Below are positions 34,998 through 41,787 of a stretch of DNA of 64,000 nucleotides, piece by piece (the stretch's first letter is position 1; each line of letters opens with the position of its first letter). This DNA is from Fusobacterium nucleatum_L (GTDB lineage: Bacteria > Fusobacteriota > Fusobacteriia > Fusobacteriales > Fusobacteriaceae). Under the pieces are notes generated by a model, which saw only the letters and a list, made by a program, of their open reading frames with translations, was not told where the DNA came from and did not search any database. The position numbers and the translations under genes were made by a program. Location of the stretch: the NCBI RefSeq assembly GCF_050231725.1, contig NZ_CP077172.1, positions 1,788,982 through 1,852,981 of the forward strand, read 5' to 3'.

Positions 34998-35567
34998 TTA
35001 TCTATTTTTCTGTGACTTATATTTCTTTTTTAAAAGGAGCTCTTTTATTTTTTCACAAATTTCTTTTTTGGCAAAAGTTATATTTATAGGCCTAGAAGAA
35101 GTTTTTAATATAATATTTACATAATGTGATTTGCTTCCATACCTATCAGAAATTTTTTCAACTTTTACATCATCAAGCTAATAATAAGGAATTATATAGC
35201 CTGGATAAATAATAAATAAAAATTTATTTCCAAATTTTATATCATTTCCTAATAATCCAGTTTCAATTATGTTATTTGTAATCAAAAAATCCGCTTGTGC
35301 AGGTTTTAAAAGTTCAGACTTTTCTAGCTTATCTAACCTTTTATTTTCTCTTTTTCTTATTAATAAAGCAAGTAGTAAATTAGCAGAGACAACAAGCCAT
35401 AGAAATACTGGTATACTAAATTTATGTAATATAAATGAGATGAAATTAATTGAGGAATCAGAGTGCTTTTTAAAAAGTAGATATTCTTGATATCCTTTTA
35501 TAAAAACACTGCACACTAAAAAAATAAATAATACAAATATAAAAAATGTTACATTCATTGAGTCCAC
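34998..35567 (-). pseudogene. Family A membrane protein interrupted by one amber codon
   Basis: A GTG at 35567 with GGGAGTGTTTAAA upstream opens a frame with two membrane segments (residues about 5-22 and 55-75), the charged KRENKRLDKLE linker and ...KFGNKFLFIIYPGYIIPYY, then TAG at 35178-35180. Past the stop the same frame runs on for 59 codons (LDDVKVEKISDRYG..., ending at TAA 34998) and aligns with the C-terminal domains of the paralogues at 37980 and 38751, where the stop position is an isoleucine or, in IPYSWIKDVKV, a tryptophan. A TGG to TAG change explains it. It is either a fresh pseudogene or a truncated 129-residue protein; read-through cannot be excluded. Confidence 0.75.
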
Positions 35568-35607
35568 TTTAAACACTCCCTTTTATAGAAAATACCCTAT
35601 CTTTAAC

Positions 35608-36189
35608 TTAATTACTTTTATCATTTGTTAAATTCTTTAATTTATTCATAACAACAGATAATGAAAGTTCAGTATATATCCCTTTTCTTCTTTGTGAAGA
35701 AGTTGTTAACTCATAAGCTTCTTGCATAGATTCATATAATTTATATGTTTTATCTCCCACTTTAATAGTATATTTATAAAGTACAGGATAATGTCGTCTC
35801 CTAGCATTGAAAAAATAGATTTTTGCAGATAAAATGGAAAATTTATTTTTTTCTAATCTAATTTCTTCTCCTTTATAATAAAGAATAGCATAGTTATTAA
35901 ATATATCTAATACACCACTTTTATCATCTATAAGATGTCTATATGATATAGAACCAAGAATTGAAAACAATGACACAGACATTACGGGAAACCATAAAAT
36001 TGATGAAAGTACTAATTTTTGATGTGCTTTCCAAAATGTCACCTCTTTTGCCTCTAATATTTTATAATTTATGATATAAAATAGGATTATAACAGAAATC
36101 ACTAGTCCTACTAATACAAACATTAATATAAAAAGAAAACCTAAAATACTATTTGGTGCTAATTTACTATATCTAAAATCATAAGTCAT
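35608..36189 (-). CDS. Membrane protein of the accessory cluster
   Basis: A 193-residue protein with two to three membrane segments (about residues 17-42 and 60-80) followed by a mostly beta C-terminal region (AILYYKGEEIRLEKNKFSIL, YTIKVGDKTYKLYES) that looks like a small PH-type barrel. I do not recognise the family. It has a GGAGTGTGA ribosome region similar to other genes in this cluster and lies 40 bases upstream of the broken family A gene, in the same direction. It is probably transcribed from the intergenic region shared with the cysteine lyase. Confidence 0.6.
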   Translation of the reverse strand: MTYDFRYSKLAPNSILGFLFILMFVLVGLVISVIILFYIINYKILEAKEVTFWKAHQKLVLSSILWFPVMSVSLFSILGSISYRHLIDDKSGVLDIFNNYAILYYKGEEIRLEKNKFSILSAKIYFFNARRRHYPVLYKYTIKVGDKTYKLYESMQEAYELTTSSQRRKGIYTELSLSVVMNKLKNLTNDKSN

Positions 36190-36439
36190 TAAATTTCACA
36201 CTCCTTTAAGGATATCATGCATAGTACATCCCTGTAAATATAAAATTTGAAGATTTTATTTATTTAAGGATATTTATTTTTAATTTCAGAAGTAGCATCA
36301 AGTTTTAAGACTCCATAGAATATCATTACTTATGTTCTTAATATATTCTATTAATATCTCTTAATAATTTATTTTTATGACTATATTCTATACCAAATTA
36401 TCAATATATTCTACTATAAAAAATTCTTAACTTTTTCTA
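36190..36439. other. Divergent intergenic region with repeated TATATTCTA words
   Basis: No gene is seen here. The word TATATTCTA occurs at 36342-36350, 36382-36390 and 36405-36413, with an inverted core TAGAATAT at 36316-36323. The repeats lie between the promoter of the cysteine lyase and the start of the minus-strand membrane gene, so they may be regulator sites, but such AT-rich words can arise by chance. Confidence 0.3.
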
Positions 36440-36468
36440 TTGATTATTTTCTTATAGAGAGTTATACT
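36440..36468 (+). promoter_or_regulatory. Promoter of the cysteine lyase gene
   Basis: -35 TTGATT (36440-36445), 17-base spacer, -10 TATACT (36463-36468). The ribosome site GGAGG follows at 36498-36502. Confidence 0.7.
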
Positions 36469-36509
36469 AAAAACGGAGTTTATTGAAAAATAATAATGGA
36501 GGCTTAAAA

Positions 36510-37520
36510 ATGAAGCAAGAAAAAATGAAATATTTAGAAAACTTAGTTGGAAAAACTCCTATGTTAGAATTGATATTTGATTATAAGGGAGAAGAAAGAA
36601 GAATTTTTATAAAAAATGAAAGTTATAATTTAACTGGAAGTATTAAAGATAGAATGGCATTTTATACTTTAAAAAAAGCTTATGAAAAAGGTGAAATAAA
36701 AGAAGGAGCAGCCATTGTTGAAGCTACAAGTGGAAATACTGGAATAGCTTTTTCTGCTATGGGAGCAATTTTGGGACACCCTGTTATTATTTATATGCCA
36801 GATTGGATGAGTGAAGAAAGAAAGTCTTTAATTCGTTCTTTTGGAGCAAAAATTGTTTTGGTAAGTAGAGAAGAGGGAGGTTTTTTAGGAAGTATAGAAA
36901 AAACAAGAGACTTTGCTAAAAATAATCCTGATACTTATTTACCTAGTCAATTTGCTAATCCATATAATAGTGAAGCACATTATTATGGGATAGGTGTAGA
37001 AATTGTAAATGAAATAAAAAGTTTAAATTTAAATATAGATGGTTTTGTTGCAGGAGTTGGAACTGGTGGAACAGTTATGGGAATAGGACAAAGAATTAAA
37101 GAAAATTTCCCTAGTGCAAAAATATGTCCACTTGAACCTCTAAACTCTCCAACTTTATCTACTGGTTATAAGGTAGCTAAACATAGAATAGAAGGAATTT
37201 CTGATGAATTTATTCCTGACTTATTAAAATTAAATGAACTTGATAAAGTTGTCAGTGTAGATGATGGAGATGCTATTATTATGGCACAAAAACTAGCTAA
37301 ATGTGGTTTAGGAGTTGGAATATCATCAGGAGCTAATTTTATTGGGGCATTAATGTTACAAAATAAACTTGGAAAAGACAGCATTGTTGTAACTGTTTTC
37401 CCCGACGATAATAAAAAATATCTAAGTACAGATCTAATGAAAGAAGAAAAAATAAAAGAAAATTTCTTATCAAAAGATATTACTCTAAAAGAAATAAAAA
37501 ATGTTCTTAGGGCACTTTAA
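36510..37520 (+). CDS. PLP-dependent cysteine synthase-fold enzyme, probably cysteine (hydroxyl) lyase producing H2S
   Basis: A 336-residue fold-type II PLP enzyme: SYNLTGSIKDRM contains the PLP lysine, EATSGNTGIAFS the substrate loop, GVGTGGTVMG the phosphate loop and ISSGAN the pyridine-N contact. The usual start GGAGG then ATG at 36510 is chosen over an upstream TTG. Counting from this start, the residue in EGISDEFIP is Asp232. From memory, Asp232 is the residue that makes F. nucleatum Fn1055 a cysteine (hydroxyl) lyase, turning cysteine plus water into serine and H2S, rather than a cysteine synthase. That recall should be checked. The gene is a single unit between a good promoter and terminator. 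Confidence 0.8.
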   Translation: MKQEKMKYLENLVGKTPMLELIFDYKGEERRIFIKNESYNLTGSIKDRMAFYTLKKAYEKGEIKEGAAIVEATSGNTGIAFSAMGAILGHPVIIYMPDWMSEERKSLIRSFGAKIVLVSREEGGFLGSIEKTRDFAKNNPDTYLPSQFANPYNSEAHYYGIGVEIVNEIKSLNLNIDGFVAGVGTGGTVMGIGQRIKENFPSAKICPLEPLNSPTLSTGYKVAKHRIEGISDEFIPDLLKLNELDKVVSVDDGDAIIMAQKLAKCGLGVGISSGANFIGALMLQNKLGKDSIVVTVFPDDNKKYLSTDLMKEEKIKENFLSKDITLKEIKNVLRAL

Positions 37521-37532
37521 CTTGGCATATAA

Positions 37533-37580
37533 AAAGGCTGTTATAAAACTATTTTTTACTTTTATAACAGCCTTTATTTT
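37533..37580. terminator. Bidirectional intrinsic terminator
   Basis: A 16-bp perfect stem, AAAGGCTGTTATAAAA (37533-37548) with its complement at 37560-37575, flanked by A and T tracts. It ends both the plus-strand cysteine lyase gene and the minus-strand accessory operon. Confidence 0.93.
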
Positions 37581-37948
37581 CATTTATTAATAGTATAAGG
37601 AATATAATATTTTTTTAAAAAAGGTGTTAATTTTTCTATTTCTTCTAAAACCATTTGTTCATTTACAAAAAATGCCATTTTACTTGTTTGAAAATAACGT
37701 TTAATTACCTTTGCATTTTTTAAATTAACTATTATCTTTCCACTATAACTACCACGAGAGTGAAAAGTTTTAAATTCTATATTTCTAATATTAGAAAGTG
37801 GAATTTTTACTACAAATAAAGAAGGTATATAAAGAATTTCATCTTCTATATAGAAACATTCCCAATTTTTTCTTTTTAATAAACTTATTGAAATTACAAT
37901 CATTATAACACTTATTATTATCATTATGAAAATCATTGAAGTATACAT
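37580..37948 (-). CDS. Small membrane protein with PH-like domain
   Basis: A 122-residue protein: one membrane segment (about residues 4-22, MIFIMIIISVIMIVISISLL), then a soluble domain ECFYIEDEILYIPSLFVVKIPLSNIRNIEFK... ending in helix-like LEEIEKLTPFLKKY. The strand-rich middle and closing helix are the layout of bacterial PH-like membrane proteins. The start at 37948 has GAGAGGAG five bases upstream; a TTG further up is less likely. It is the last gene of the operon that runs from 41.6 kb. I do not recognise a named family. Confidence 0.6.
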   Translation of the reverse strand: MYTSMIFIMIIISVIMIVISISLLKRKNWECFYIEDEILYIPSLFVVKIPLSNIRNIEFKTFHSRGSYSGKIIVNLKNAKVIKRYFQTSKMAFFVNEQMVLEEIEKLTPFLKKYYIPYTINK

Positions 37949-37979
37949 TTGTTCTCCTCTCAACTTTTAAATATCCCAC

Positions 37980-38750
37980 TTAGTATTCTCTTTTATTTAA
38001 GTCTTTATTTCTCTCTAAAATAAATTCCCTAACTTTTTCAGCAACATCTTTTTTGGCAAAATATATCTTTATATTTTGAAAAGATCTTTTTAAAATAATA
38101 TCTAAATAATAAATGCTTTCTCCATGACGTCTATAAAATCTTTCAACTTCCATCTTTTGAATATAAATATAAGGAATTATATAAGCTGGGTAAACAGAAA
38201 ATAAGTATCTGTCTCCTAGTTTTATATCACTCATAGAAACTACTCCTGTTGCAAGTATTCTATCTGATCTTAAGAAATCTTCTTTTGCAAATTTTAAATG
38301 TTTAACATTCTCTAAATTATCTAACATTTCAGTAATTCTTTTATTTTCTTTCTTTTTCATAATCATTGCAAATATGATTAAAAAAAATACAACCGCCCAT
38401 AAAAAAATTGGTATCATAAATTTGATTAAAGTAGATGATAAAGGACTTTCCGTAAAACGTGGATATTCTTTTACAAATTCTACTTCTTTAAGATAAGTTT
38501 TATAGCCTCCAAATAAAATAAAAAAAGTATTTATTATCAAAAATATTACTTCTGCATAGTAAAATCCTTTTGCTGATCTTTCAATTTTCAACATCCTATT
38601 AAAAAATTCTCTAGCTTCTAAATCTTTTTCACTTTCGTCAAATTCTGAAAATAAAATTTTTTCTACTTTTCTTTCTCTAAATAAATAAGCCATAAAAAAT
38701 AAAAAAATTAATAAACATGGCATAAGCATAATGTAAGCAAAATCTCCCAA
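37980..38750 (-). CDS. Family A membrane protein (paralogue of 38751 and of the broken gene at 35 kb)
   Basis: A 256-residue protein with three membrane segments (about residues 5-22, 65-83 and 110-130), a charged MKKKENKRITEMLDNLE linker, then a conserved C-terminal domain: DIKLGDRYLFSVYPAYIIPY, a strand-rich YYLDIILKRSFQNIKIYF and a final helix. It starts with TTG directly after the TAA of the preceding gene, with AGGAG inside that gene's last codons, so expression is coupled. It is clearly a duplicate of the neighbouring gene, diverged in sequence. The function is unknown; the C-terminal domain may be PH-like. Confidence 0.65.
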   Translation of the reverse strand: MGDFAYIMLMPCLLIFLFFMAYLFRERKVEKILFSEFDESEKDLEAREFFNRMLKIERSAKGFYYAEVIFLIINTFFILFGGYKTYLKEVEFVKEYPRFTESPLSSTLIKFMIPIFLWAVVFFLIIFAMIMKKKENKRITEMLDNLENVKHLKFAKEDFLRSDRILATGVVSMSDIKLGDRYLFSVYPAYIIPYIYIQKMEVERFYRRHGESIYYLDIILKRSFQNIKIYFAKKDVAEKVREFILERNKDLNKREY

Positions 38751-39521
38751 TTAAAACACTCCTTTTTCATTTAAATTTTTTTTGTTTAATATTAAATTTT
38801 TAATTTCCTCAGCAAGAATTTCTTTAGGAGAAAATATTTTTAAAGGTTTCCAAGAATTTTTAAAAATAAAATTTAAATAATATCTAGTGCCATTACGAAC
38901 AAAAGTTGTAGTAACTTTTACATCTTTAATCCAAGAGTAAGGAATTATATAGGCTGGATAGATAGTAAATATAAACTTATCACCTAGTTTAATATCATTA
39001 GAAAGCTTCCCAACCCTAACTATTTCATTTGATTTAAAAAAATCTTTTTGTGCTGAATTTAGAATTTTAGCTTTTTCTAAATCATTTAGCATTTCAGTAA
39101 TTCTTTTATTTTCTTTCTTTTTCATATACATTGCAAATAAAAATAAGAAAAGTGTAATAAGCCATAGAATAATAGGCTCAATAAATAGAAGTAACATTGT
39201 GTCTTTAAGGTCTGTAGAAACTTCTGGTAATTTTGCTTCTCCATGATTCACTACATATACACCAATCAAAATAAATAAGCCATCTATCACTAAGAATAAT
39301 ATTTCTATATAATGAAATGCTTTGGAGATATTTTCCATTTTCAAAATACTATAAAAAAAATCCCAAGCCCCTAAAGCTTTAGTACTCCTATCTAAGTCTA
39401 AAAATTGAATTTTCTCTATCTTTCTTCTTCTAAATGTGAAAGGTAGCAATAGAGATAAAATAAAAAATAAAGTAATAAGGGTTGTAGCTATAATTATTAT
39501 AAATAACATATATAATTCCAT
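38751..39521 (-). CDS. Family A membrane protein
   Basis: A 256-residue paralogue of the following gene, same length and layout: membrane segments near residues 8-28, 65-85 and 110-130, then MKKKENKRITEMLNDLEK and the C-terminal domain with DIKLGDKFIFTIYPAYIIPYSWIKDVKV. The tryptophan in this motif is the one replaced by a stop in the copy at 35 kb. Its ATG follows the TAG of the DUF3601-like gene with no gap. Its own last codons, GVF, supply the GGAG site for the next gene. Confidence 0.65.
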   Translation of the reverse strand: MELYMLFIIIIATTLITLFFILSLLLPFTFRRRKIEKIQFLDLDRSTKALGAWDFFYSILKMENISKAFHYIEILFLVIDGLFILIGVYVVNHGEAKLPEVSTDLKDTMLLLFIEPIILWLITLFLFLFAMYMKKKENKRITEMLNDLEKAKILNSAQKDFFKSNEIVRVGKLSNDIKLGDKFIFTIYPAYIIPYSWIKDVKVTTTFVRNGTRYYLNFIFKNSWKPLKIFSPKEILAEEIKNLILNKKNLNEKGVF

Positions 39522-39998
39522 CTAAAACACTTCCCTTTTAAATCTTCCTTGTTCTAAAATTTTAAAATATTCTTCTGGATGAGCATAAAGATTATCTTCT
39601 CTATCTTCAAGATAGATAGTATCTATATTAATTTTATCAGTTGAGATATAAAGGACATCTCCATATTCAGACTCCAAAAAATACTGACAAGCAAAATACC
39701 ACTTTTCCCCTATTGGATGAGTAAAACCATCATAATCCTTAAAAGCTTTTATAACTTTTACATAATCACCCGAATAAAGATATTTTTGAAAGTTAAAACT
39801 TTTATTAATGACATTTTGTTGACTACTTTCAAAGTCATAAGGAGAATGTTTCTCTGAAAGTTTCCCCTTTTCTTTTTTTCTTTTAACAATTGATAAAAAA
39901 AATAGGTATAGAATAATAGTAACAGTAATCATTCCAATAAACATAAATATTATAGTAATCCAGAATAAGAATTTATTATCATATAAATAAGAATACAT
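39522..39998 (-). CDS. Membrane-anchored DUF3601-like protein, copy 2
   Basis: A 158-residue protein: one N-terminal membrane segment (about residues 12-35), a short charged linker, then YLYSGDYVKVIKAFKDYDGFTHPIGEKWYFACQYFL..., which resembles DUF3601 (pattern: G-x-Y-x-V ... F-x-D-Y-D-G-x-x-H-P-x-G-E-x-W-x-F). Soluble DUF3601 proteins are found as single-domain cytosolic proteins of unknown role. This copy and the next are about half identical by eye. It is 52 bases after its paralogue and directly coupled to the following family A gene. Confidence 0.65.
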   Translation of the reverse strand: MYSYLYDNKFLFWITIIFMFIGMITVTIILYLFFLSIVKRKKEKGKLSEKHSPYDFESSQQNVINKSFNFQKYLYSGDYVKVIKAFKDYDGFTHPIGEKWYFACQYFLESEYGDVLYISTDKINIDTIYLEDREDNLYAHPEEYFKILEQGRFKREVF

Positions 39999-40050
39999 TG
40001 ATTATCCTCCATCACTAAGATTTTATTTCTCAAGCTTCCAAATCAACAAT

Positions 40051-40494
40051 CTATCTTTTAAATCTCCCTTGTTCTATAATCTCAAAATATTTTTTTAAGT
40101 TATAACAAATTTCCCTTTGAGTTTCTGGTCTGTCTTGAAGATAAATAGCCTTAATATTAATTTTATCTTTTGAAATATATAGAGTGTAGCCATCTTCATA
40201 AGGTAAAAAATATGCACAAGCAAAATAAAATTTTTCACCTGCTTGGTGAGTAAAACCATAATAATCTTTAAAATCTTTTATAACTTTTATATAATCTCCT
40301 GAATATAAATATTCCATAAAGCTAAACCTTTTATTAACAGCATTTTTTTGAGTGCTTTCAAACTCATAAGGAGATAAACTATCTTTCATTTTTCTCCTTC
40401 TTTTTTCAAATATAGTTGTATACATAATATAAACAACCATAAAAACTCCGATAAATATAAATACAAATGGAAGTATTGATATAATTTTAGACAT
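40051..40494 (-). CDS. Membrane-anchored DUF3601-like protein, copy 1
   Basis: A 147-residue paralogue of the following gene: membrane segment at about residues 6-27, then the domain with YLYSGDYIKVIKDFKDYYGF, HQAGEKFYFACAYFLPYEDG and ending LKKYFEIIEQGRFKR. The FLPYEDG motif is typical of DUF3601. It begins 25 bases after the PH-like gene with a GGAGG ribosome site. The role is unknown. Confidence 0.65.
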   Translation of the reverse strand: MSKIISILPFVFIFIGVFMVVYIMYTTIFEKRRRKMKDSLSPYEFESTQKNAVNKRFSFMEYLYSGDYIKVIKDFKDYYGFTHQAGEKFYFACAYFLPYEDGYTLYISKDKINIKAIYLQDRPETQREICYNLKKYFEIIEQGRFKR

Positions 40495-40519
40495 TAAAAT
40501 CCTCCTCCAACTAATAAAT

Positions 40520-41239
40520 TTACTCTACATATATATCATTGATATTTACCCTATATTTTAAAAAGTATTTCTTCATCAACCAATAATTTTTTAATGACAA
40601 TGGGATTCTTAAAACTTTTTTTCCTTTACTGTTATAAATTTCCATAATAGGATAATCTCCTATTTTTACTTTTTGTTTTCCACTTCCAAAAAAAGCAACA
40701 AAAACTATATCCTTTATTTCAAAAGTTCCTATTTCTTGATTTTTATATAGAACTTTGATATTTCTATTCTGAACTTCCAAAGAATATTTTCTACTTTTAA
40801 TCATAATAGAAAGAAAATAAGAAAATATACCTATACCAAAAAGACTAAAAATTATTCCAAATATTCCAATTTTTAGAACTACACTAAGTACAAGAATAAA
40901 AATAAATATTATTAAAATAACTGTATCCGAAATTAAAAAATAAGTTTGCTTAAATGCATCTACTCTAAATTCATTAGGTAATTCGACTTTTTCTCTTTCT
41001 TTAATTCTTTTTATACTAACATACATATCTGCTATTAAAACAATATATAGAAATAATAAAATAAAAGCAACAAAAGAATTTATAATTGCAAGATTTCCTT
41101 GTGTAAAGGATAAGCTCTCTTTAAAAAATAATTGTACTACTAAAATAGCAAGGGATATAATTAATAAAAATAGTATTATTTTTAAAACTTTTTTTCTTCT
41201 TGAAAAATCTGGAATATTGCTATTAAAATCATTGTTCAC
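40520..41239 (-). CDS. Family C membrane protein with C-terminal PH-like domain
   Basis: A 239-residue protein with two pairs of membrane segments (about residues 20-42, 52-70, 100-122 and 125-145) and a C-terminal domain of about 85 residues: NIKVLYKNQEIGTFEIKDIV, YPIMEIYNSKGKKVLRIPL, then LKNYWLMKKYFLKY. The same strand pattern ending in L-x-x-Y-F-x-K-Y occurs in the genes at 43820, 44903 and 45603, so all four form one family, and this is the most diverged. The start is GTG with GGGGAG upstream. The function is unknown. Confidence 0.6.
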   Translation of the reverse strand: MNNDFNSNIPDFSRRKKVLKIILFLLIISLAILVVQLFFKESLSFTQGNLAIINSFVAFILLFLYIVLIADMYVSIKRIKEREKVELPNEFRVDAFKQTYFLISDTVILIIFIFILVLSVVLKIGIFGIIFSLFGIGIFSYFLSIMIKSRKYSLEVQNRNIKVLYKNQEIGTFEIKDIVFVAFFGSGKQKVKIGDYPIMEIYNSKGKKVLRIPLSLKNYWLMKKYFLKYRVNINDIYVE

Positions 41240-41258
41240 TGTGAAACTCCCCTTATTC

Positions 41259-41642
41259 TTAAACTGTAATTTCTATTTGATTGCCTTCAATACCAACAAT
41301 ACAACTTTCATAATAGCCATCACCTGTTGTTCTTGGTCCACTTACAACTTCATATCCATCTTCTTTTAGTATTTCAGTCAATTTATCTACTTTTTCTTTG
41401 CTTCCAACACTGAATGCAATATGGATAAAACCTGTTCTTTTTAAATCTTTTACATCATCAACTAATTCTGGCTTAGTCATAATTTCTAAACGACACCCAC
41501 TGTCAAAACTTAAAAAATAAGATTTAAAATTAGTTTTTTTATTATGATAAATATTATTTGATTTTGCACCTAAATACTTAATAAAAAATTCCTTAGTTTT
41601 TTCTAAATCATTTACATACATTGCTATGTGTTCTATATACAT
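41259..41642 (-). CDS. VOC (glyoxalase/bleomycin-resistance fold) protein
   Basis: A 127-residue single-domain VOC protein: IEHIAMYVNDLEKTKEFFIKY at the start, FDSGCRLEIMTKPE, GFIHIAFSVGSKEKVDKL and the C-terminal VGIEGNQIEITV. His4, Glu54 and the final Glu fit the metal ligands of the lactoylglutathione lyase-related group, but the substrate is unknown. It starts with AGGAGG and has its own extended -10 promoter. It heads the accessory operon down to 37.6 kb. A truncated copy of its 5' end lies on the other side of the adhesin gene. Confidence 0.8.
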   Translation of the reverse strand: MYIEHIAMYVNDLEKTKEFFIKYLGAKSNNIYHNKKTNFKSYFLSFDSGCRLEIMTKPELVDDVKDLKRTGFIHIAFSVGSKEKVDKLTEILKEDGYEVVSGPRTTGDGYYESCIVGIEGNQIEITV

Positions 41643-41677
41643 AAAATCCTCCTATAAATTAATTTTTATTTATTATC

Positions 41678-41686
41678 ATTATAGCA
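41678..41686 (-). promoter_or_regulatory. Extended -10 promoter of the VOC gene and downstream operon
   Basis: TGCTATAAT on the minus strand, about 36 bases before the ATG of the VOC gene. The adhesin terminator lies just upstream, so this promoter starts a separate transcript. Confidence 0.6.
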
Positions 41687-41717
41687 TAAATTTACTTTCT
41701 TTCTTATTATAAATAAT

Positions 41718-41760
41718 AAAAAAAGAACTGCTGCAAATTAATATAAATTTTCAACAATTC
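41718..41760 (-). terminator. Intrinsic terminator of the adhesin gene
   Basis: On the minus strand GAATTGTTGAAAAT pairs with ATTTGCAGCAGTTC (one mismatch, two G-U), loop of 8 bases, then seven T residues. It lies 28 bases past the adhesin stop codon. Confidence 0.75.
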
Positions 41761-41787
41761 CTTTTCTAATTTTAAAAGAATATAAAA

